Origin: Narthecium ossifragum
Lineage: Eukaryota; Streptophyta; Magnoliopsida; Dioscoreales; Nartheciaceae
Length of the DNA stretch: 64,000 bases
Assembly (NCBI GenBank): GCA_963920575.1
Contig: OY986975.1
Span: forward strand, 19,623,897-19,687,896
Direction: 5' to 3'
Part shown: positions 11,201-23,789 of the stretch, piece after piece
Position numbering within the stretch: the first letter of the stretch is position 1
Layout: each line of letters opens with the position of its first letter
Program-made: the position numbers and the translations under genes
Notes under the pieces: generated by a model
Told to the model about the DNA's origin: nothing
Database searches by the model: none
Seen by the model: only the letters and a program-made list of their open reading frames with translations

Positions 11201-14200
11201 CATAAGATCATATTGAAGGTAATTTTACTGGATGGTAACTCCAGGAGGGATGCATTCTGATGCTTGAAGCTTCAGTTAGAGCAGAGAACGATGAATAAAC
11301 AGATATCGAAGTTTATAGCTTTGGACTTTCCAGCATTTGAATGAAAATTCAGGACATAATACCAAATAATGTCCAAATCTTAAGCATAAGTTATTGTGAA
11401 GTAAAAGATTCAATGCACATATTGGGAAATCATCATTCGAATGGCGCATCTAATGGCATGGCAGAAGCATGTGTCACCGAACATACTACTAAGGTTGCCA
11501 CGATGCTCTTCTTAAATCATTTAGTTTGATTCTGTAGTCTTGAAGCAGTCTTACCAACTATAATGCAATGGCAAGAGCTAAATCCTGTGAAATCCTTCTC
11601 CTGTAGATGAGAGTGAAGAATGAAGGTTATTGCTACACCAAGAAACCAATGTTGACCCGACGTGAAAGGTATAGCCATATCTGCATTCGGAAAGCCAACC
11701 CAGTCCCAAATTGGCACCTTCAGCATAAATAAACCATGGCACTTGGCATGAAGTGAGTTTTCACATGGATCATGTAAGAATAGGGGCCTCATTAGATTAA
11801 TCCAGCCATAAAATCTCTCAATTCTGGAGTTAAGGAGGAAGCATATAACACTATGCCTAGGTGGAAAAACTTGCTTGATTCTAAAAGTTGCCATCAGAAA
11901 TGATCATGCATTACCAACATCTCTAACACGTACGCGAAGATATCTAACAGAAATTCTTCATGCGAAACATGGCATATAGTCAAAAACATGAATTTGCAGT
12001 CCTAGTTCAGGTGTCCAACCAAAACTTTGTGAATGTGATGGGAACCTACAATTTCACATCACTAGCAGTGGAACCACTCTTAAACTTGTTCAAACATGAT
12101 ATAGTACTAGAATGGCTCTGAATGGAATTACACAAACTATTGGACTAGAATCATTTAAAAACAATGATATTGCATTGTCTCAAGGATTAAAACTTAACAG
12201 CATTCTAGGCAATCATATTGTATGCTGCAAAACATACTCTCCACCTACGAAAAATATTTAGGTTTAGACGAAGACAAAGATGTATTCACACGCCATATTC
12301 CTAGCTAACATGAAACCTTTGCTACTTTCCTAGAGCATCCACTTCTACACGTGGAGTAACCTTATATATTTTGTACAGTAAGCTACCAAAATATAAAACA
12401 TACCACATTCTTTCACATACAACAAACATATTCATTCATGCACAAAGCAAGGTTCATATGTCCAAAAGGTCTTTTATAGTCGAAAAGTAAAGGGGAAATG
12501 CAGGAAAGATCTCGAGTATACCTCTGATAGCTCCGGCCACTTCGCCTCTGATAAACTTCACCACACAAACAGTAAGATCTATATTTGACAAACACAACTC
12601 GATAACTGACTGAACTTGAAACCACCTGATTTCTCTTATGTTTAACACTCTCAACAAATTTTGATATAACTTGTCTAACAGACAAAATACTACCCACCAG
12701 TCATCCTAGTGCTTGAAGTAAAACAATGGCAAACATTGCTATTTAGAAAACATTGGTGGGTGTATATACTAAGAGCCAACACCAAATCAGATTGCCAGCC
12801 AATACCAAAATATGCTTCAGACTCGAACACGGTTTAAATTTCCTTGTGAAAAACAAGTCAAACTCTCAATAGAAGAAGTCCAAAGATATGCCTATTAAAG
12901 AAAAACGCAGATCAAGAAGAGGGTGCAGTGTCAAGTTTATTTCTTGAAAATTCAATTTATTCATATAAGAGTCAATATAACATGAAAATTTCAGAACATT
13001 TTCATTTTTGACAGTTCGTACAAACAACACATGCAAAGATATAGCAGAAAAGACGCCAATGCCAGCCAAAAGATTGATTACAAGCTATAAGATTCAGAAT
13101 CATAGAGATATAAGCCTTTCTCACCTTTCTGAAGCAATCGCGACTCACCACCAGAAGTTGTGGATTCTCAAAAGAACTCTAGATGATATTTCAAACGCTT
13201 ATCTTTCCTTTTTTACACTGCAACCTAATTCTCATTCCATAACAACAATAGGAGTCCACCTGGGTTGCTAACAAAGGTGAGCAAACTGTTGCAACCAATA
13301 TTAAACTCAAGAACCCTATTCCCATTGGGCAGCAATAAGGTCCAGTTAAGGCTCCTAAAAAAAGTACACTTTTATTGCATCCCAGAGAGTAATCCTCAAA
13401 TTGTCTCAAAATCAGCTTTAGTTCTTGTTGAGGGAGTCCATTTACTTCGTGCTAGCTCATCCTTACTACAAGCGGTCAGGCATATTGGTCACATGTAAAG
13501 TTAAGGCGTCAGAACCATAGTTGGCCAGCATAATTAGGCTGCCCTCTGCCATGAAATTAACAAAGAAAAGAGAATTTTAAAACCCGAGAAATCAAACCCT
13601 AGGGATAAAGAATGCTTATAGGGTGTTCTGCCAAAATTGATGCTCTGAAATCCCACAACAACTTCTGCAGTGATATATACCTTCATCAAGAGGTTCTGGA
13701 CATGTTTTCCTACATAAAATTACGTTCCACATTTGACCATCTGTGTATCAGTTTGTTGAAGCCTTTATTGCACCAATAACCGCAGAAGCAGGGAAGCGCC
13801 CATGAAATTTCCAGGAATCAATCAAAATCGAACACAAAACAAAGCCAATCTGTGCATCTTTGACAAAAATTTAGCAGGATAATGACTTCTAGTACTGATA
13901 TATCCTGAGTTCTCATAAGCAAGAGTTACCTAATACCCGTACTTCCACAAATTTACAATTCACTTATTCAATTGTTCTGCATAAAACCTCAAACTGGATA
14001 CTACCATTTACCAACACAAGTAACCAGGACAAGACATTTTCAGAATTAGACAGCATAATTGCACAACAAAATCTTTAGCAGGCACCTACAAGCAGGCATT
14101 AAAAGCCCTATTCATTAGCGGGTAGCTACTGAATCTTTAGCAGGCAACTACAAGCACCACATTCCTTACAAAGCAAGCATGAATATTTCTATTTCATTCA

Positions 14201-17200
14201 AATATGGGTGAGCAGGCAATGAATCTTCCAATTCATAATACTGAGCATTCTTGTATTGCAAGGTGTTAATCCTGAATATTTAAACAAAAAGGTTGAAATA
14301 ACCCAAAACCACAAAAGCAAGTTTATGGCTTCAGCAGCAACCAATGCTCATGCAAGCAAAAATAATCAAGAGGTAGGTTATCCACTATGTCATGTTTCTT
14401 CCACGACACTAATCTAAATTTTGTCCAATGTTGAAAAAAAAAACATGGTGGATGTACTTTCTTCTGTATTCCAAGCCATAAAATGGATATCAAATAAAGC
14501 CATAGCCAAGTAGGCGGGACAAAGCATGCGAAGGAAATGCTACAAAAGGAAGAAGGCGCAAAAAGGTAACTTCCTAGCCTAGCAAGAACATGGGATAAAA
14601 TCATGAATAAAGCATTTAATAATAGGTAAAGGTAGATTTAAAGCCAACATCACATTTTTCATTATGTTTTCCACAACGGTTTAATAGCAGCAATTATAAC
14701 AACCTGTATATGGAACACAAGATGATATTGATCTAGAGAATGAAACTGCTTTTCCCAAGAATCTTGCTCCCATAATGGCAGTAATACCCTGCTGTGCTTA
14801 TCAAGCCTTCAATATTACTGCTTCTTTTGCAATTTATCTAAAACTATAAGCTGAAGCGTACAGAACTTTCTATACATGATATTGTGGACTTGTCAACAAA
14901 GAATATGGAAATAGGTATATAGAGAGAATACTGTGGTACAGGAAGACACATTAAAACATCATTACACTTCTCCATGGATAATGATAGTATCACTAAACCA
15001 GGCTAATTAAATTAATGACTATGCAGTAAGAAATATAGATGGGTCCTAATGAGTTCAACAAAATACCTGATTCATGACTTCATTAATCATTTCTGTTGCA
15101 GATTCAATTTGCTTCTTATGTCCAGTTACCCGCACAGTTCTTTCCTTAGATTGATCACCCTCAGGAAGATGTTGCGGTATCAACTACAGGACAGAGAATC
15201 TCAGTGAGGAGTTGACTCGTACTTCAGATTTACAAACCAATTCTCCTAGAAAACATGGATAACATTTTCACCCAGCTCTGCAAATCTAAAAAATGAAACA
15301 TACTTGAATGCGAGCTCCAGATTTAGTCTGAAGATTCTTAATTGTTTCACCACCCTTGCCAATGATCAACCCAACCTAGGCAGAGCAAGAAAAGGTTCAA
15401 ATCATAAAGACCAAAGATAGAAAACAGACAAGACATGCCCATATGATAACAAATAAGCAAAGAGATAAAAAAATAACCTTCTCATTTGGAACTTGTATCT
15501 CCACTTGCTCTGCACCGGACTGGACAGTACCAAACCCTCTTGCAACAAGTGAGGGGGAACCTCCAGCATCAGCCTGGGAGAATACATAAGAGGGGAAACA
15601 AAACCAAATGTGAAAGAAGAGACTAGCATAGTGAAAATAACATATAACAACGATAAAAGGCAGAAGATGATATGCTATGGCAATGGAACCTCTGCTATGA
15701 CAGCCCTTATAAGTTGCTCAGCCTTAGTAATGTTTTCCAGATTCCCTATTAGTTCCACCGGTCGAGTCTGAGAACTTGGATCAGCAGCAGCATCCCTTGT
15801 GATCTGAATTTTTGCCCCCGAATTGATTTGTAGGAACTTGATTGTATCTCCAGCTTTACCAATGAGAACACCTACCTGGCCTCAAACACGTTCAACAATC
15901 AACTTCTAGAAATGTTATAGTTCACATCAAGTACTCATCATCTAAAGACAGACAGATAGCAAAACCTGAAACTTGAATGCCCACTGAAAAATTTCTATTG
16001 GATGTGTTGTCAATATATCTACCGTCATTACATGCTTCTTGAAGTGGCCAGGAAGGCACATGCCCTTTTTTCCTTTTGCTACTTTGCGGAATATATTCAA
16101 ATTACACAAAGCATTGTACTCAAAAATTACCATAGCATATAACTCATAACGCATATGCACCTAAAAAGGAATCCCAATGATTGCTTTACAGCCTTTTGCC
16201 TTAGCATTTTTTTCCCAGCTAGTTGGGAGATATTTTACAAGAGCACAACTGTCATGCCAGAAAGCTAGCATGCTTATCATTTATCAGTGAATAACACTTC
16301 ATAATCATGCCTAAACAAGGAGTTAGGAAGTATCTGCAAAATGTAAACAGATATACCTAACACATACTTTGTATTCTTACTAGCCTTATGGCTGGAAAGA
16401 TGCCATTGTTAGAACATGTCACTCTAACATTTAATTAGCAACGCCATATATAGGATAGACAATGTAGACCAAAATAATCTAATATTCTAAGAACAACTCA
16501 AAGGAAAATGAGAGAGCTGGAAAGCACCCATCGCACAAAAACTATACGCATTACACCAACACATCAATAAAAAATGAGCTAATGCAAGCAAGCAGTTTCT
16601 AAATTTTAAGGAGTCATCTGCACAATAACAGCACCTTGTTATTAGGAACTTCAATTTTGCGAGTTAATGAAGAAGAGTCACTAGAGGGCATTTCTCCTGA
16701 TTGAGGAAGACCTGCATCCTGAGAAAGCTCCATGATGGGTTTGTCAATGGTCTCCACATCAGCTTGCTCGATATTTTCTACAGCAGTAAGCTGGTCATTT
16801 CCCATGGCTGGGGCTGTTTCTAACTCCTGCACCTCCGGGCCTATGTCAGCTGAGATAAAGAAGAAAAGAAGAAACACAAGATAAAGGTGTCAGGCTGTTT
16901 GATCAATCTCTTTGAATCAATAGGTAAACTAATTCACAAAAATAACTACTAATATTGCAAAGTAATACTTGCAGTACTTTGAGGAGAAATGCCCCTTCCA
17001 AGTCTCGACAATTGATGTAAGAGTCATCCCTATACAATCAGAAAGGATACTAGAAATATTTATTTAACTTTTCCACATAGCACCTAAACTATAAGTGCTG
17101 CTTAAAGTTTTGCAATTAATTTATCGAGCTGGCACCCATATCTAGCTATTCTCGAGAGAGTGAAGGCTAATTATGCAAGTAATACCTAGCCTTGTTGATT

Positions 17201-19205
17201 CCTTGCCAACACGTTAGTATCAATAGAGTTGAACCACCTCGAATTGAACTAACAGTAAGGGTCTCAACATGTCAAAGTCGATCGAGCTGGAACCAACTAA
17301 CCAGCTCGATTCTGAATTGGTTCCAGGTGGGGCCAACAATAGCTCGGATCAAACTAACATCAAGGATGCCAATGAGTTGATTTCGATCAAGTTGGAACCA
17401 GCTCAAATTTGATTTAGTTATAGCTGAGACTATTCTCGCTCGAATTGACATCAACTCCAGCAAAGAAACCCCCGCCTACACCTTCACCAGCAGGAGAGAC
17501 CAAATTTGAAAGTTGAAAGTCTTGCTAGAGACTTCAGATAGAGCTCAGGAAGCGGCTAAAGTTGCAAACAGAACCCTCAAGAGTAAAGCAAAACCTTATA
17601 CGCCCAACCATCTAAACCATTAATATGTATAAAAAACAAAGAGTTGAGATATATTCCAGCTTGATATTTCCTTCGAAACTTAAAATTCAAAGTTACAAGT
17701 TATGTATTAGTTATCAAAGACAGTTTTTAGTAGTACGAATTTTCCTTAAAAGTAAAGCAAAACCTTACATACTGATGTCCGGCCATCCAAACCATTTGAT
17801 ATGTATCAAAAAGTAAAAGTTGAGACAAATTCTAGCTTAATATTGTACTCGAAACTTAAGTTTCCAAAAAGTTACAAATTTTGTATCAGTTACCAAAGAA
17901 AATATAGCTCTCATTTATATGAATTCTATAGAGCTAGACCGAGTTGATATAGATCAAACTGACCATCGCTCGTCATCAGGTCACTGAGGGGACCAAGGCA
18001 AAAATCCAGCTAATTATCATTTCAGGTTTAGTTAGTATCGCGCTGAAATTCAATCTAATGAAGAGCGATATTCGAGCTATGCACCAGATTAACAACCCTA
18101 GAGATGAGAAATGGAATTTACAGGCCTAAGAAACATAACAACTACATTAATTCCTTTCTAACACGGTCCACAGAAAGAAGGATAGTGATACTCAGTCATT
18201 GTGGTGCCGGTCAGCACATCTCGGTGCGGATCAATGCATATGGTGCCAGAAAATTAAGATATCAACATATGAAATGGCTGAAGAAACTATGGGGAACCTT
18301 CAAAACCCTAAAAAGCGCAATGATTATGCAGCAAAGTTATAGATTGCTAGTGTCAATCCTAGCGATTCAAATTCCTACGAAGAACTATACCAGTTGTTAG
18401 AGGCAAAGCTCCAAACTGTAGAAATCTTAATCAAAGACTTAGCGATGTTGCATTGAAATACTTTAAAACCACAATCAGCGAACTAGCAAGGACCCAACAA
18501 ACAACTCAAGGAGTTGCAAAAGGGTAAGCTAAAAACATTAGCATCTTAATCAACCAACTAATACCTCCGACTACAGTCAACCGGAACTCCAAAATATCCC
18601 ACTAATAAAATCAAGAACAACAAACAACGAAAGGCCTCAAATGCCCTAGAAGAACGTCATCAGACAACTAAACATTAGAAATGAAAGAAGGCGGAGAACT
18701 CAAATCAAGAACCGCAAAATGCTTATCCAGCTAAGAAAAACTGAAGGGATGCAGCCAGTTTCCAATGCAGACATCGAAAGTAGAAGCAAATACCTTCGCC
18801 ATCAACCTCTCCATCCACCCGCTGCCTCTTCGCGTCACCACCCACAGTCCCATCCTCGTTCGAAGTCCTCGCAACAGTCTCCTCACCCCCACCAACCGCT
18901 TTCACTTCATCACCCTCCATCTCCAATTCCTCCAGCTTCTTCTCCGGTGCCTCCTCGCCCTCCACAGGCTCCAGCTCCTCCAGCTTCCTCTTGTGATCCG
19001 GGGCACTCGCGGGGAACTCCTCCACCACCGGCCGCGCCTCCGCTTCCTCCACCGGCGCTTCCTCCACCGGCGCCTCCTCCACCGACGCCTCCTCCTCCGG
19101 CGGTGGCACAGCCTCCGCCTCGGGTGCCTCGGCGTGGGGCTGGGTATCAGCAGCTGGAACGACTTCGGTGGTGGATGGGGCGGGAGATGCCTCCGCTTCC
19201 GCCAT
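8269..19205 (-). CDS. KH-domain RNA-binding protein with Tyr/Gln-rich tail (FUBP-like)
   Basis: Seven exons on the minus strand, all with GT-AG borders and compatible phases: 19205-18794, 16849-16635, 15875-15690, 15573-15478, 15375-15304, 15183-15067, 9507-8269, giving 778 residues. Residues 1-209 are acidic and Ala/Glu/Pro-rich with a basic KRKLEELE patch and a KRQR cluster. KH1 (about 205-271) has the GKAG loop (GVLIGKAGDTIKFLQ) and KH2 (about 298-366) has GKGG (GLIIGKGGETIKNLQ). Residues 367-778, one exon, are a low-complexity Y/Q/P/G tail with many SYG, GYGQ and PGY units ending in PGYAGQW. The layout matches plant far-upstream-element-binding-protein-like KH proteins, which bind single-stranded nucleic acid in the nucleus. 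The start at MAEAEASP is the first ATG of the acidic region; the frame stays open upstream. An extra exon in the 5.6-kb last intron cannot be excluded. Confidence 0.85.
9508..15066 (-). other. Long last intron of the KH gene
   Basis: A 5.6-kb AT-rich stretch between the KH2 exon end (15067) and the tail exon (9507). No exon-like frame or RNA gene is recognisable. It contains one MITE (10519-10727). Confidence 0.6.
10519..10727. mobile_element. MITE (about 209 bp) in the KH gene intron
   Basis: The ends GCCCCCATTTGG and CCAAACAAGGGC are near-inverse copies, and the element is flanked by TAA / TTA. The inside is rich in GGGGTTA and AGGGATAAAG. A related end with the same AGGGATAAAGTGG block lies at 25200-25262. 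Tourist/Harbinger or hAT type cannot be decided from this. Confidence 0.55.
16850..18793 (-). other. First intron of the KH gene
   Basis: About 1.9 kb without recognisable coding sequence. Around 17220-17400 there are several imperfect repeats of a CAGCTCGA / GGTTCCA motif in both orientations. At 18189-18256 a short GTGCCGGTCAGCAC / TCGGTGCGG segment resembles pieces seen in SGR2 introns. Confidence 0.5.
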
Positions 19206-19579
19206 TGGAGAGATCTCGAGGTTAGGGATAGGGTTTTGGGGGATTCGAGTGGTGTCGGGTTTGGGTGGGGGTGGTTCTGTTACGAAGGGTCGCGAGTAGG
19301 ACGAGTCCGCGAGCCCTCGGGCGAGATAGTGGCGTGCGGGTGAAATGGGGCTAAGTGAAGGGGTTTTATAGCTAGGGTTCCCATGGCTAAATGGGCCTGG
19401 GCCTTCTAGAGGGAAAGCTGCACGCGGGATGCACGTGATTGAGGAAGAGTCTTTTTGCAAATAGCCCCGGGATTCATTATAATATTGCACAAACGTGACT
19501 TAGTACTGGATTTCCGTGCCCTTTGACATGCTTTTAAGTTAACCCGTCTTTATCGACACATGGCGCCTTATCCAGTCGC

Positions 19580-19585
19580 CACGTG
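19580..19585. promoter_or_regulatory. G-box core (CACGTG) upstream of the KH gene
   Basis: A CACGTG palindrome in the context GCCACGTGTTA, about 375 bp upstream of the KH gene start. This is the core bound by plant bZIP/bHLH factors; function here is only inferred. Confidence 0.3.
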
Positions 19586-20291
19586 TTATTATGGCGCCCG
19601 CTTCTCAGCTTTTTGTTTATTTGTATTATTAAAGACAAAGGGTATCATTTCTCTTCACCCTTGGATACATGGACGGAGCCAAATTGAGCGTTAAGGGCAT
19701 CCATAATGTCCCAAATGCTGCCATGTCCTCTATTAGGGAGGCAAATACAGGAAAGTGTGGAAAATTCAGCCTACACCAGCCACTCTTGCTCTTTCGGGAA
19801 GAGCTACGGTACTCTCCTATATGTGGAGAAGCACTGTTCACCATCATATTCAATAAACTATGTTCATATAATACCATCAACGATGGCTTCTTTCAAGCCA
19901 TCTCTCATCTCTCCACTCCAGCCATCAATCTTCTCTCACCAAGTGAGCTCATCGTTGATATTGCCGGTGACAAGCCACGATCCATTCCTCCTCGACGAGC
20001 CGTGACTTCCATTTGACGTTAATCGCGAGCTTCACCAGTGGCGAATCACGATCCCTTCCTCCTCGGGGAAGGGATTGACCCCCACCTGGCGGCGAACCAC
20101 GGTTTCTTCATCCTCGACGAAGGGATTGACCCCCCATCGGCGACGAACAACTATTGGCGTCGTCCCCTTGCCCAAACAAACCCTTTTACCACTCTTTTTC
20201 TATCCATTTATCTCGTCCTTGATTTTTGTCGTGCTCAAAATATAATTTGGATCATTCGTAGTCGACCGTCCAATCGATCGTCAGACTCTGT

Positions 20292-20790
20292 GAAGAAATG
20301 ATGCATTCATGGGCGATACTTGGATCGACCGCCGCATCAACCTTCATTGTCACGGCCTCCGCCATCCGGGGGCGCCCAGGGCATGCGGGCTCCGTCCAGG
20401 ATCCACCCAAGGGCCCCACCCGACACAATATTTTCTCAAATTTCTGCAGTGAGCCAAAAGCGAATAATATTGGGTCGGGTGGGGCCCTAGGGTGGATCCT
20501 GGACGGAGCCCGCAGGCCCTGGGCGGCCACGGACAGTGGGGGTCATTACATTCACGCTTCGCGGTCAACCTTCGCATCGACCGTCAGCCTCTACGAGGAA
20601 ATGATGCATTCATGGTTGATGCTTGGATCGACCGCTGCATCAGCCTTCACGCTTCGCGATCGACATTCGCATCGACCGTCAACCTCTGTGAGGAAATGAT
20701 GCATTCAAGGTTGATGCTTGGATCGACCGCTGCATCAGCCTTCATACTTCGCGGTCGACCTTCGCATCGACCGTTGCATCAACTGTCAAT
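20292..20790. repeat. 95-bp tandem repeat
   Basis: Units starting GAGGAAATGATGCATTCA begin at 20595 and 20690 (period 95), with an earlier copy starting near 20292 that is interrupted by the MITE at 20372-20526. Each unit carries TTGGATCGACCGC and CTTCGCG(A/G)TCGAC. Confidence 0.75.
20372..20526. mobile_element. Short GC-rich MITE with ~58-bp terminal inverted repeats
   Basis: CGCCCAGGGCATGCGGGC at the left and its near-perfect inverse GCAGGCCCTGGGCG at the right are extended by about 58 bp of inverted complementarity (GGATCCACCC... to ...GGGTGGATCC). The loop is only ~30 bp, so the transcript would fold as a hairpin. It is inserted in the first copy of the 95-bp tandem repeat. Confidence 0.7.
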
Positions 20791-21454
20791 ACAAAACATC
20801 TAAAATTGAATTTAAAGAGTTCCAAATTAAGGGATATAGATGTCAAATGATTGTTTAGTGATCATACACGTATTGAAAATTATAAAATCAATGTTAGGAT
20901 CAACACTCTCTAACTCCAACACTAGTTCGTGAGCAACTAAATTCTTACAACATTGACTTAATACATAATAGTAGTTACAATCTTGCAACAAACATATATA
21001 GCTCAATATTAAAGTTGTGCCTGACTATGTAACTATAGACGTTGAAAATTTAGCCCTTGAAAATTTAATCGTTGGTATATTATTGATGAAATATATTCGC
21101 TAAAATATAACCGTTGGAATTTGACTGATGGATTTCAAGCATTTAAGTAATACAATTGTTGACATAAAAACCTAATCCTTTAGTTTATAATATACTTTAA
21201 TATAAATATATCTCTATCTCAATGATTAATGACATTATATAATATTTAATTATTATAACTATATGACTGTCAAATAATAAATGAATAATAAAATAAAAAA
21301 AGAAGATGGGAGAATGAGTATTATATTGATGTAGGAAATGGTTTAGAGAAGCTGATGAAATGAGTTGTGAATAGAGAAGCTGTGAAATAGAGAAGTAATA
21401 TATATTGGAATATTTTGGGATGAAAGGATAGGGAATCTGATACGGATGCCTTAA

Positions 21455-22060
21455 GAGGGGGCTATAGTTTGAGTGAAGTTTTGGCCTATAGTAGCTCTAA
21501 CCTAGGTAAGTTTAGCCCCGATTCAATTTGATTTCAAATCTCATCCCATATAGGAGCCCTATCACATAGAATGAGTTGGATTTGGTGTGACAAGTAGATT
21601 CAAAGTTCCAAACCCAAATCCATTAGGTGTAAATCTTATAACCTAATTTATTTTTGACCCAAATTAGAATTTTCAACTATAAAGATTGTTGCAACCTTTA
21701 TTCATAACATAATGGAAGAGGAGTTCTTACAATATTCTAAGCTCATCTCCATTGAATAAGGGATGCTAAGATATCGATTTCGATTCAACAAATGATGAGT
21801 TTTATTTTTAAAAAACTGTAGGGCGCAACTTAAATAACTTTTTTTAATGGTATGTAGTATTGTATTTACTGTTGAAGATGAAATATTTTTAGAAAGACTC
21901 ATTTGATCCTAATATACTCTCTTTATGCCTTTAATTTTTTAATATAATTAATTTTTTTTTCCGTTTTTAGCTTTAGTTGGCCCATGTTAGACTAAGATCC
22001 TAGTTCCGCGCTTGTTTGGCATGAAAGGATTTTCACCGTTTATAAAGTTATCAATCTGTC
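21455..22060. other. Intergenic AT-rich DNA
   Basis: No gene, RNA or clear repeat seen; only short frames with stops. Confidence 0.5.
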
Positions 22061-22064
22061 GCCT

Positions 22065-22865
22065 TTTACAACTAAATCCTATTTGACATGTTTTCTTTTT
22101 TTTTTACAAAGAGAATACTGTAATCCATTCATGTATATCAATGAAAAAGAGAAAAGAGAATACCGAAGACCAACACCAAACCTCTTTCATAGGTATTATC
22201 TTTTTTCAAAGAGAATACTACCATCCATTCATAAACATTAATCAAAAAGGGAAAAGAGAAAACTGCAAACATCGCATGAGCACTAAATCCTATTTGATAT
22301 GTATTCTCTTTTTCTGCAATCCATTCATGTATATCAATGAAAAAGAGAAAAGATAAAACCGGAGACCAACACCAAACCTCTTTCATAGGTATTATCTTTT
22401 TCCAAAGAGAATATTGACATCCATTCATGAATATTAATCAAAAAGGGAAAAGAGAAAACTGCAAACATCGCATGAGCACTAAATCCTATTTGATATGTTT
22501 TTGTAAAAAGAGAGTACTGTATTCATGTATATCGATGAAAAAGAGAAAAGAGAATACCGACGACTTTTCATGAACACGAAATCCTCTTCTATAGGTATTC
22601 TCTTTTTCCAAAGAGAATACTGCCATCCATTCATGAACATTAATCAAAAAAGGGAAAAGAGAAAACTGCAAACATCGCATGAGCACTAAATTCTATTTGA
22701 TAGGTATTCTCTTTTTGCATTCATGTATATCAATGAAAAAGAGAAAAGAGAATACCAGTGATTTTTCATGAACACGAAATCCTCTTCCATATGTATTCTT
22801 TTTCTCCAAAGAGAATATTGTCATCCATTCATGAATATTAATCAAGAAAGGGAAAAGAGAAAACT
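22065..22865. repeat. Four-copy ~197-bp tandem repeat
   Basis: The segment TTCATGTATATCAATGAAAA recurs at about 22128, 22324, 22522 and 22720 (spacing 196-198 bp). It is followed each time by AAAGAGAATAC, CCATCCATTCATGAA(C/T)ATTA and AAAGGGAAAAGAGAAAACT blocks. Frames of up to 96 codons inside it are repeat-derived and not genes. Confidence 0.85.
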
Positions 22866-23780
22866 ACAAACAACATGCATAGCACAAAATCTCACGTCCT
22901 ACTATTCCCAGTTTACTTCTTTGCACTAGATCCCACCTCGAATCACCAAATCATGAACAAATCCACATTAATCACTAAAATGCACTTCCACAGAAGCAAT
23001 CAAAACGCCGATTCAAAAAACCAAAGGACAATGCCTCCCACAATCCATATCAATAACCAAAAACCTCACACCCTATAATCTCCAATGCCCAAAACAAATG
23101 CCAAGGAGATCAAGAAAAAGAATAGCCACTCCGACACAAGATCGAAATCCTAACGAAACTCCATCGACAGTTGAGAATAGACATATATAGAAAGAGAAAG
23201 AGAGAGGGGGGAGGGGGGGATGATAGTTGGAGACATGGAGGGAGGTCCAGTTGGAGAAAAGATAAGAGAAAACATAGGATCTCACGCATCTTGCAAAGAG
23301 AGGAGGAGAAAGAGGGCTAAAAGGAGAGAAACTGCAGCGGCGAGAGAGAATGAAATCTAGAAAAAGGGATTGAAGTGGGATTTAATATAACAAATAATTG
23401 GCGTTTAGGTGTATGGTAAGAAAATATTCATCCATAAGTGTAGATACCTTTTGCTTAAGGTGGTTAGTGTTGTAGGTCACGGTCATGCTTAGGTGTTAAT
23501 TTTTAATGGCCAGAATACCCTCCCCACACCCCTTTGTCTGAATCAATTAATCTTAGTTAATTCAAACTACAAACCTACCAACCACAACACATAGCTGCAG
23601 AGACCACGAGGGACCCTCTTAATTGCTATTAATTGAGGTATCACTACTTTTTATAAGGGCTGACAATGGATGAGTGGATGAGTGACGAAGGCTGCATGCA
23701 TCCATATGTTTTTCTTCGGTTACTAAGGAGTGACAATGGTTGAGTGACGTAGGCGTGCATGCGTCCACCTCGGGATACGC
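22866..23780. other. Intergenic DNA with GA-rich tract
   Basis: A GA/G-rich tract at about 23188-23222 and 23300-23350 looks like a 5' UTR-type sequence, but no exon follows on either strand. Nothing else recognisable. Confidence 0.4.
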
Positions 23781-23789
23781 TTTTCACGG

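Larger units (their letters stand above)
19695..21451. mobile_element. Candidate non-autonomous PIF/Harbinger-like element
   Basis: The left end GGGCATCCATAATG and right end (read inward) AGGCATCCGTATCA are imperfect inverted copies flanked on both sides by TAA (19692-19694 and 21452-21454), the 3-bp duplication typical of PIF/Harbinger. The interior (about 1.76 kb) has no transposase and holds the tandem repeats and MITE listed separately. The TIR match is short, so this is a tentative call. Confidence 0.35.

Noticed and set aside
18719..19343. Pro-rich plus-strand frames opposite the KH gene first exon
   Set aside because: Complement of Glu/Ala/Pro-rich coding DNA; the minus strand has the start codon, splice donor and continuation into KH domains.
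22138..22428. 96-codon minus frame with repeated MNGCQYSLWKK-like segments
   Set aside because: Falls entirely within the 197-bp tandem repeat.
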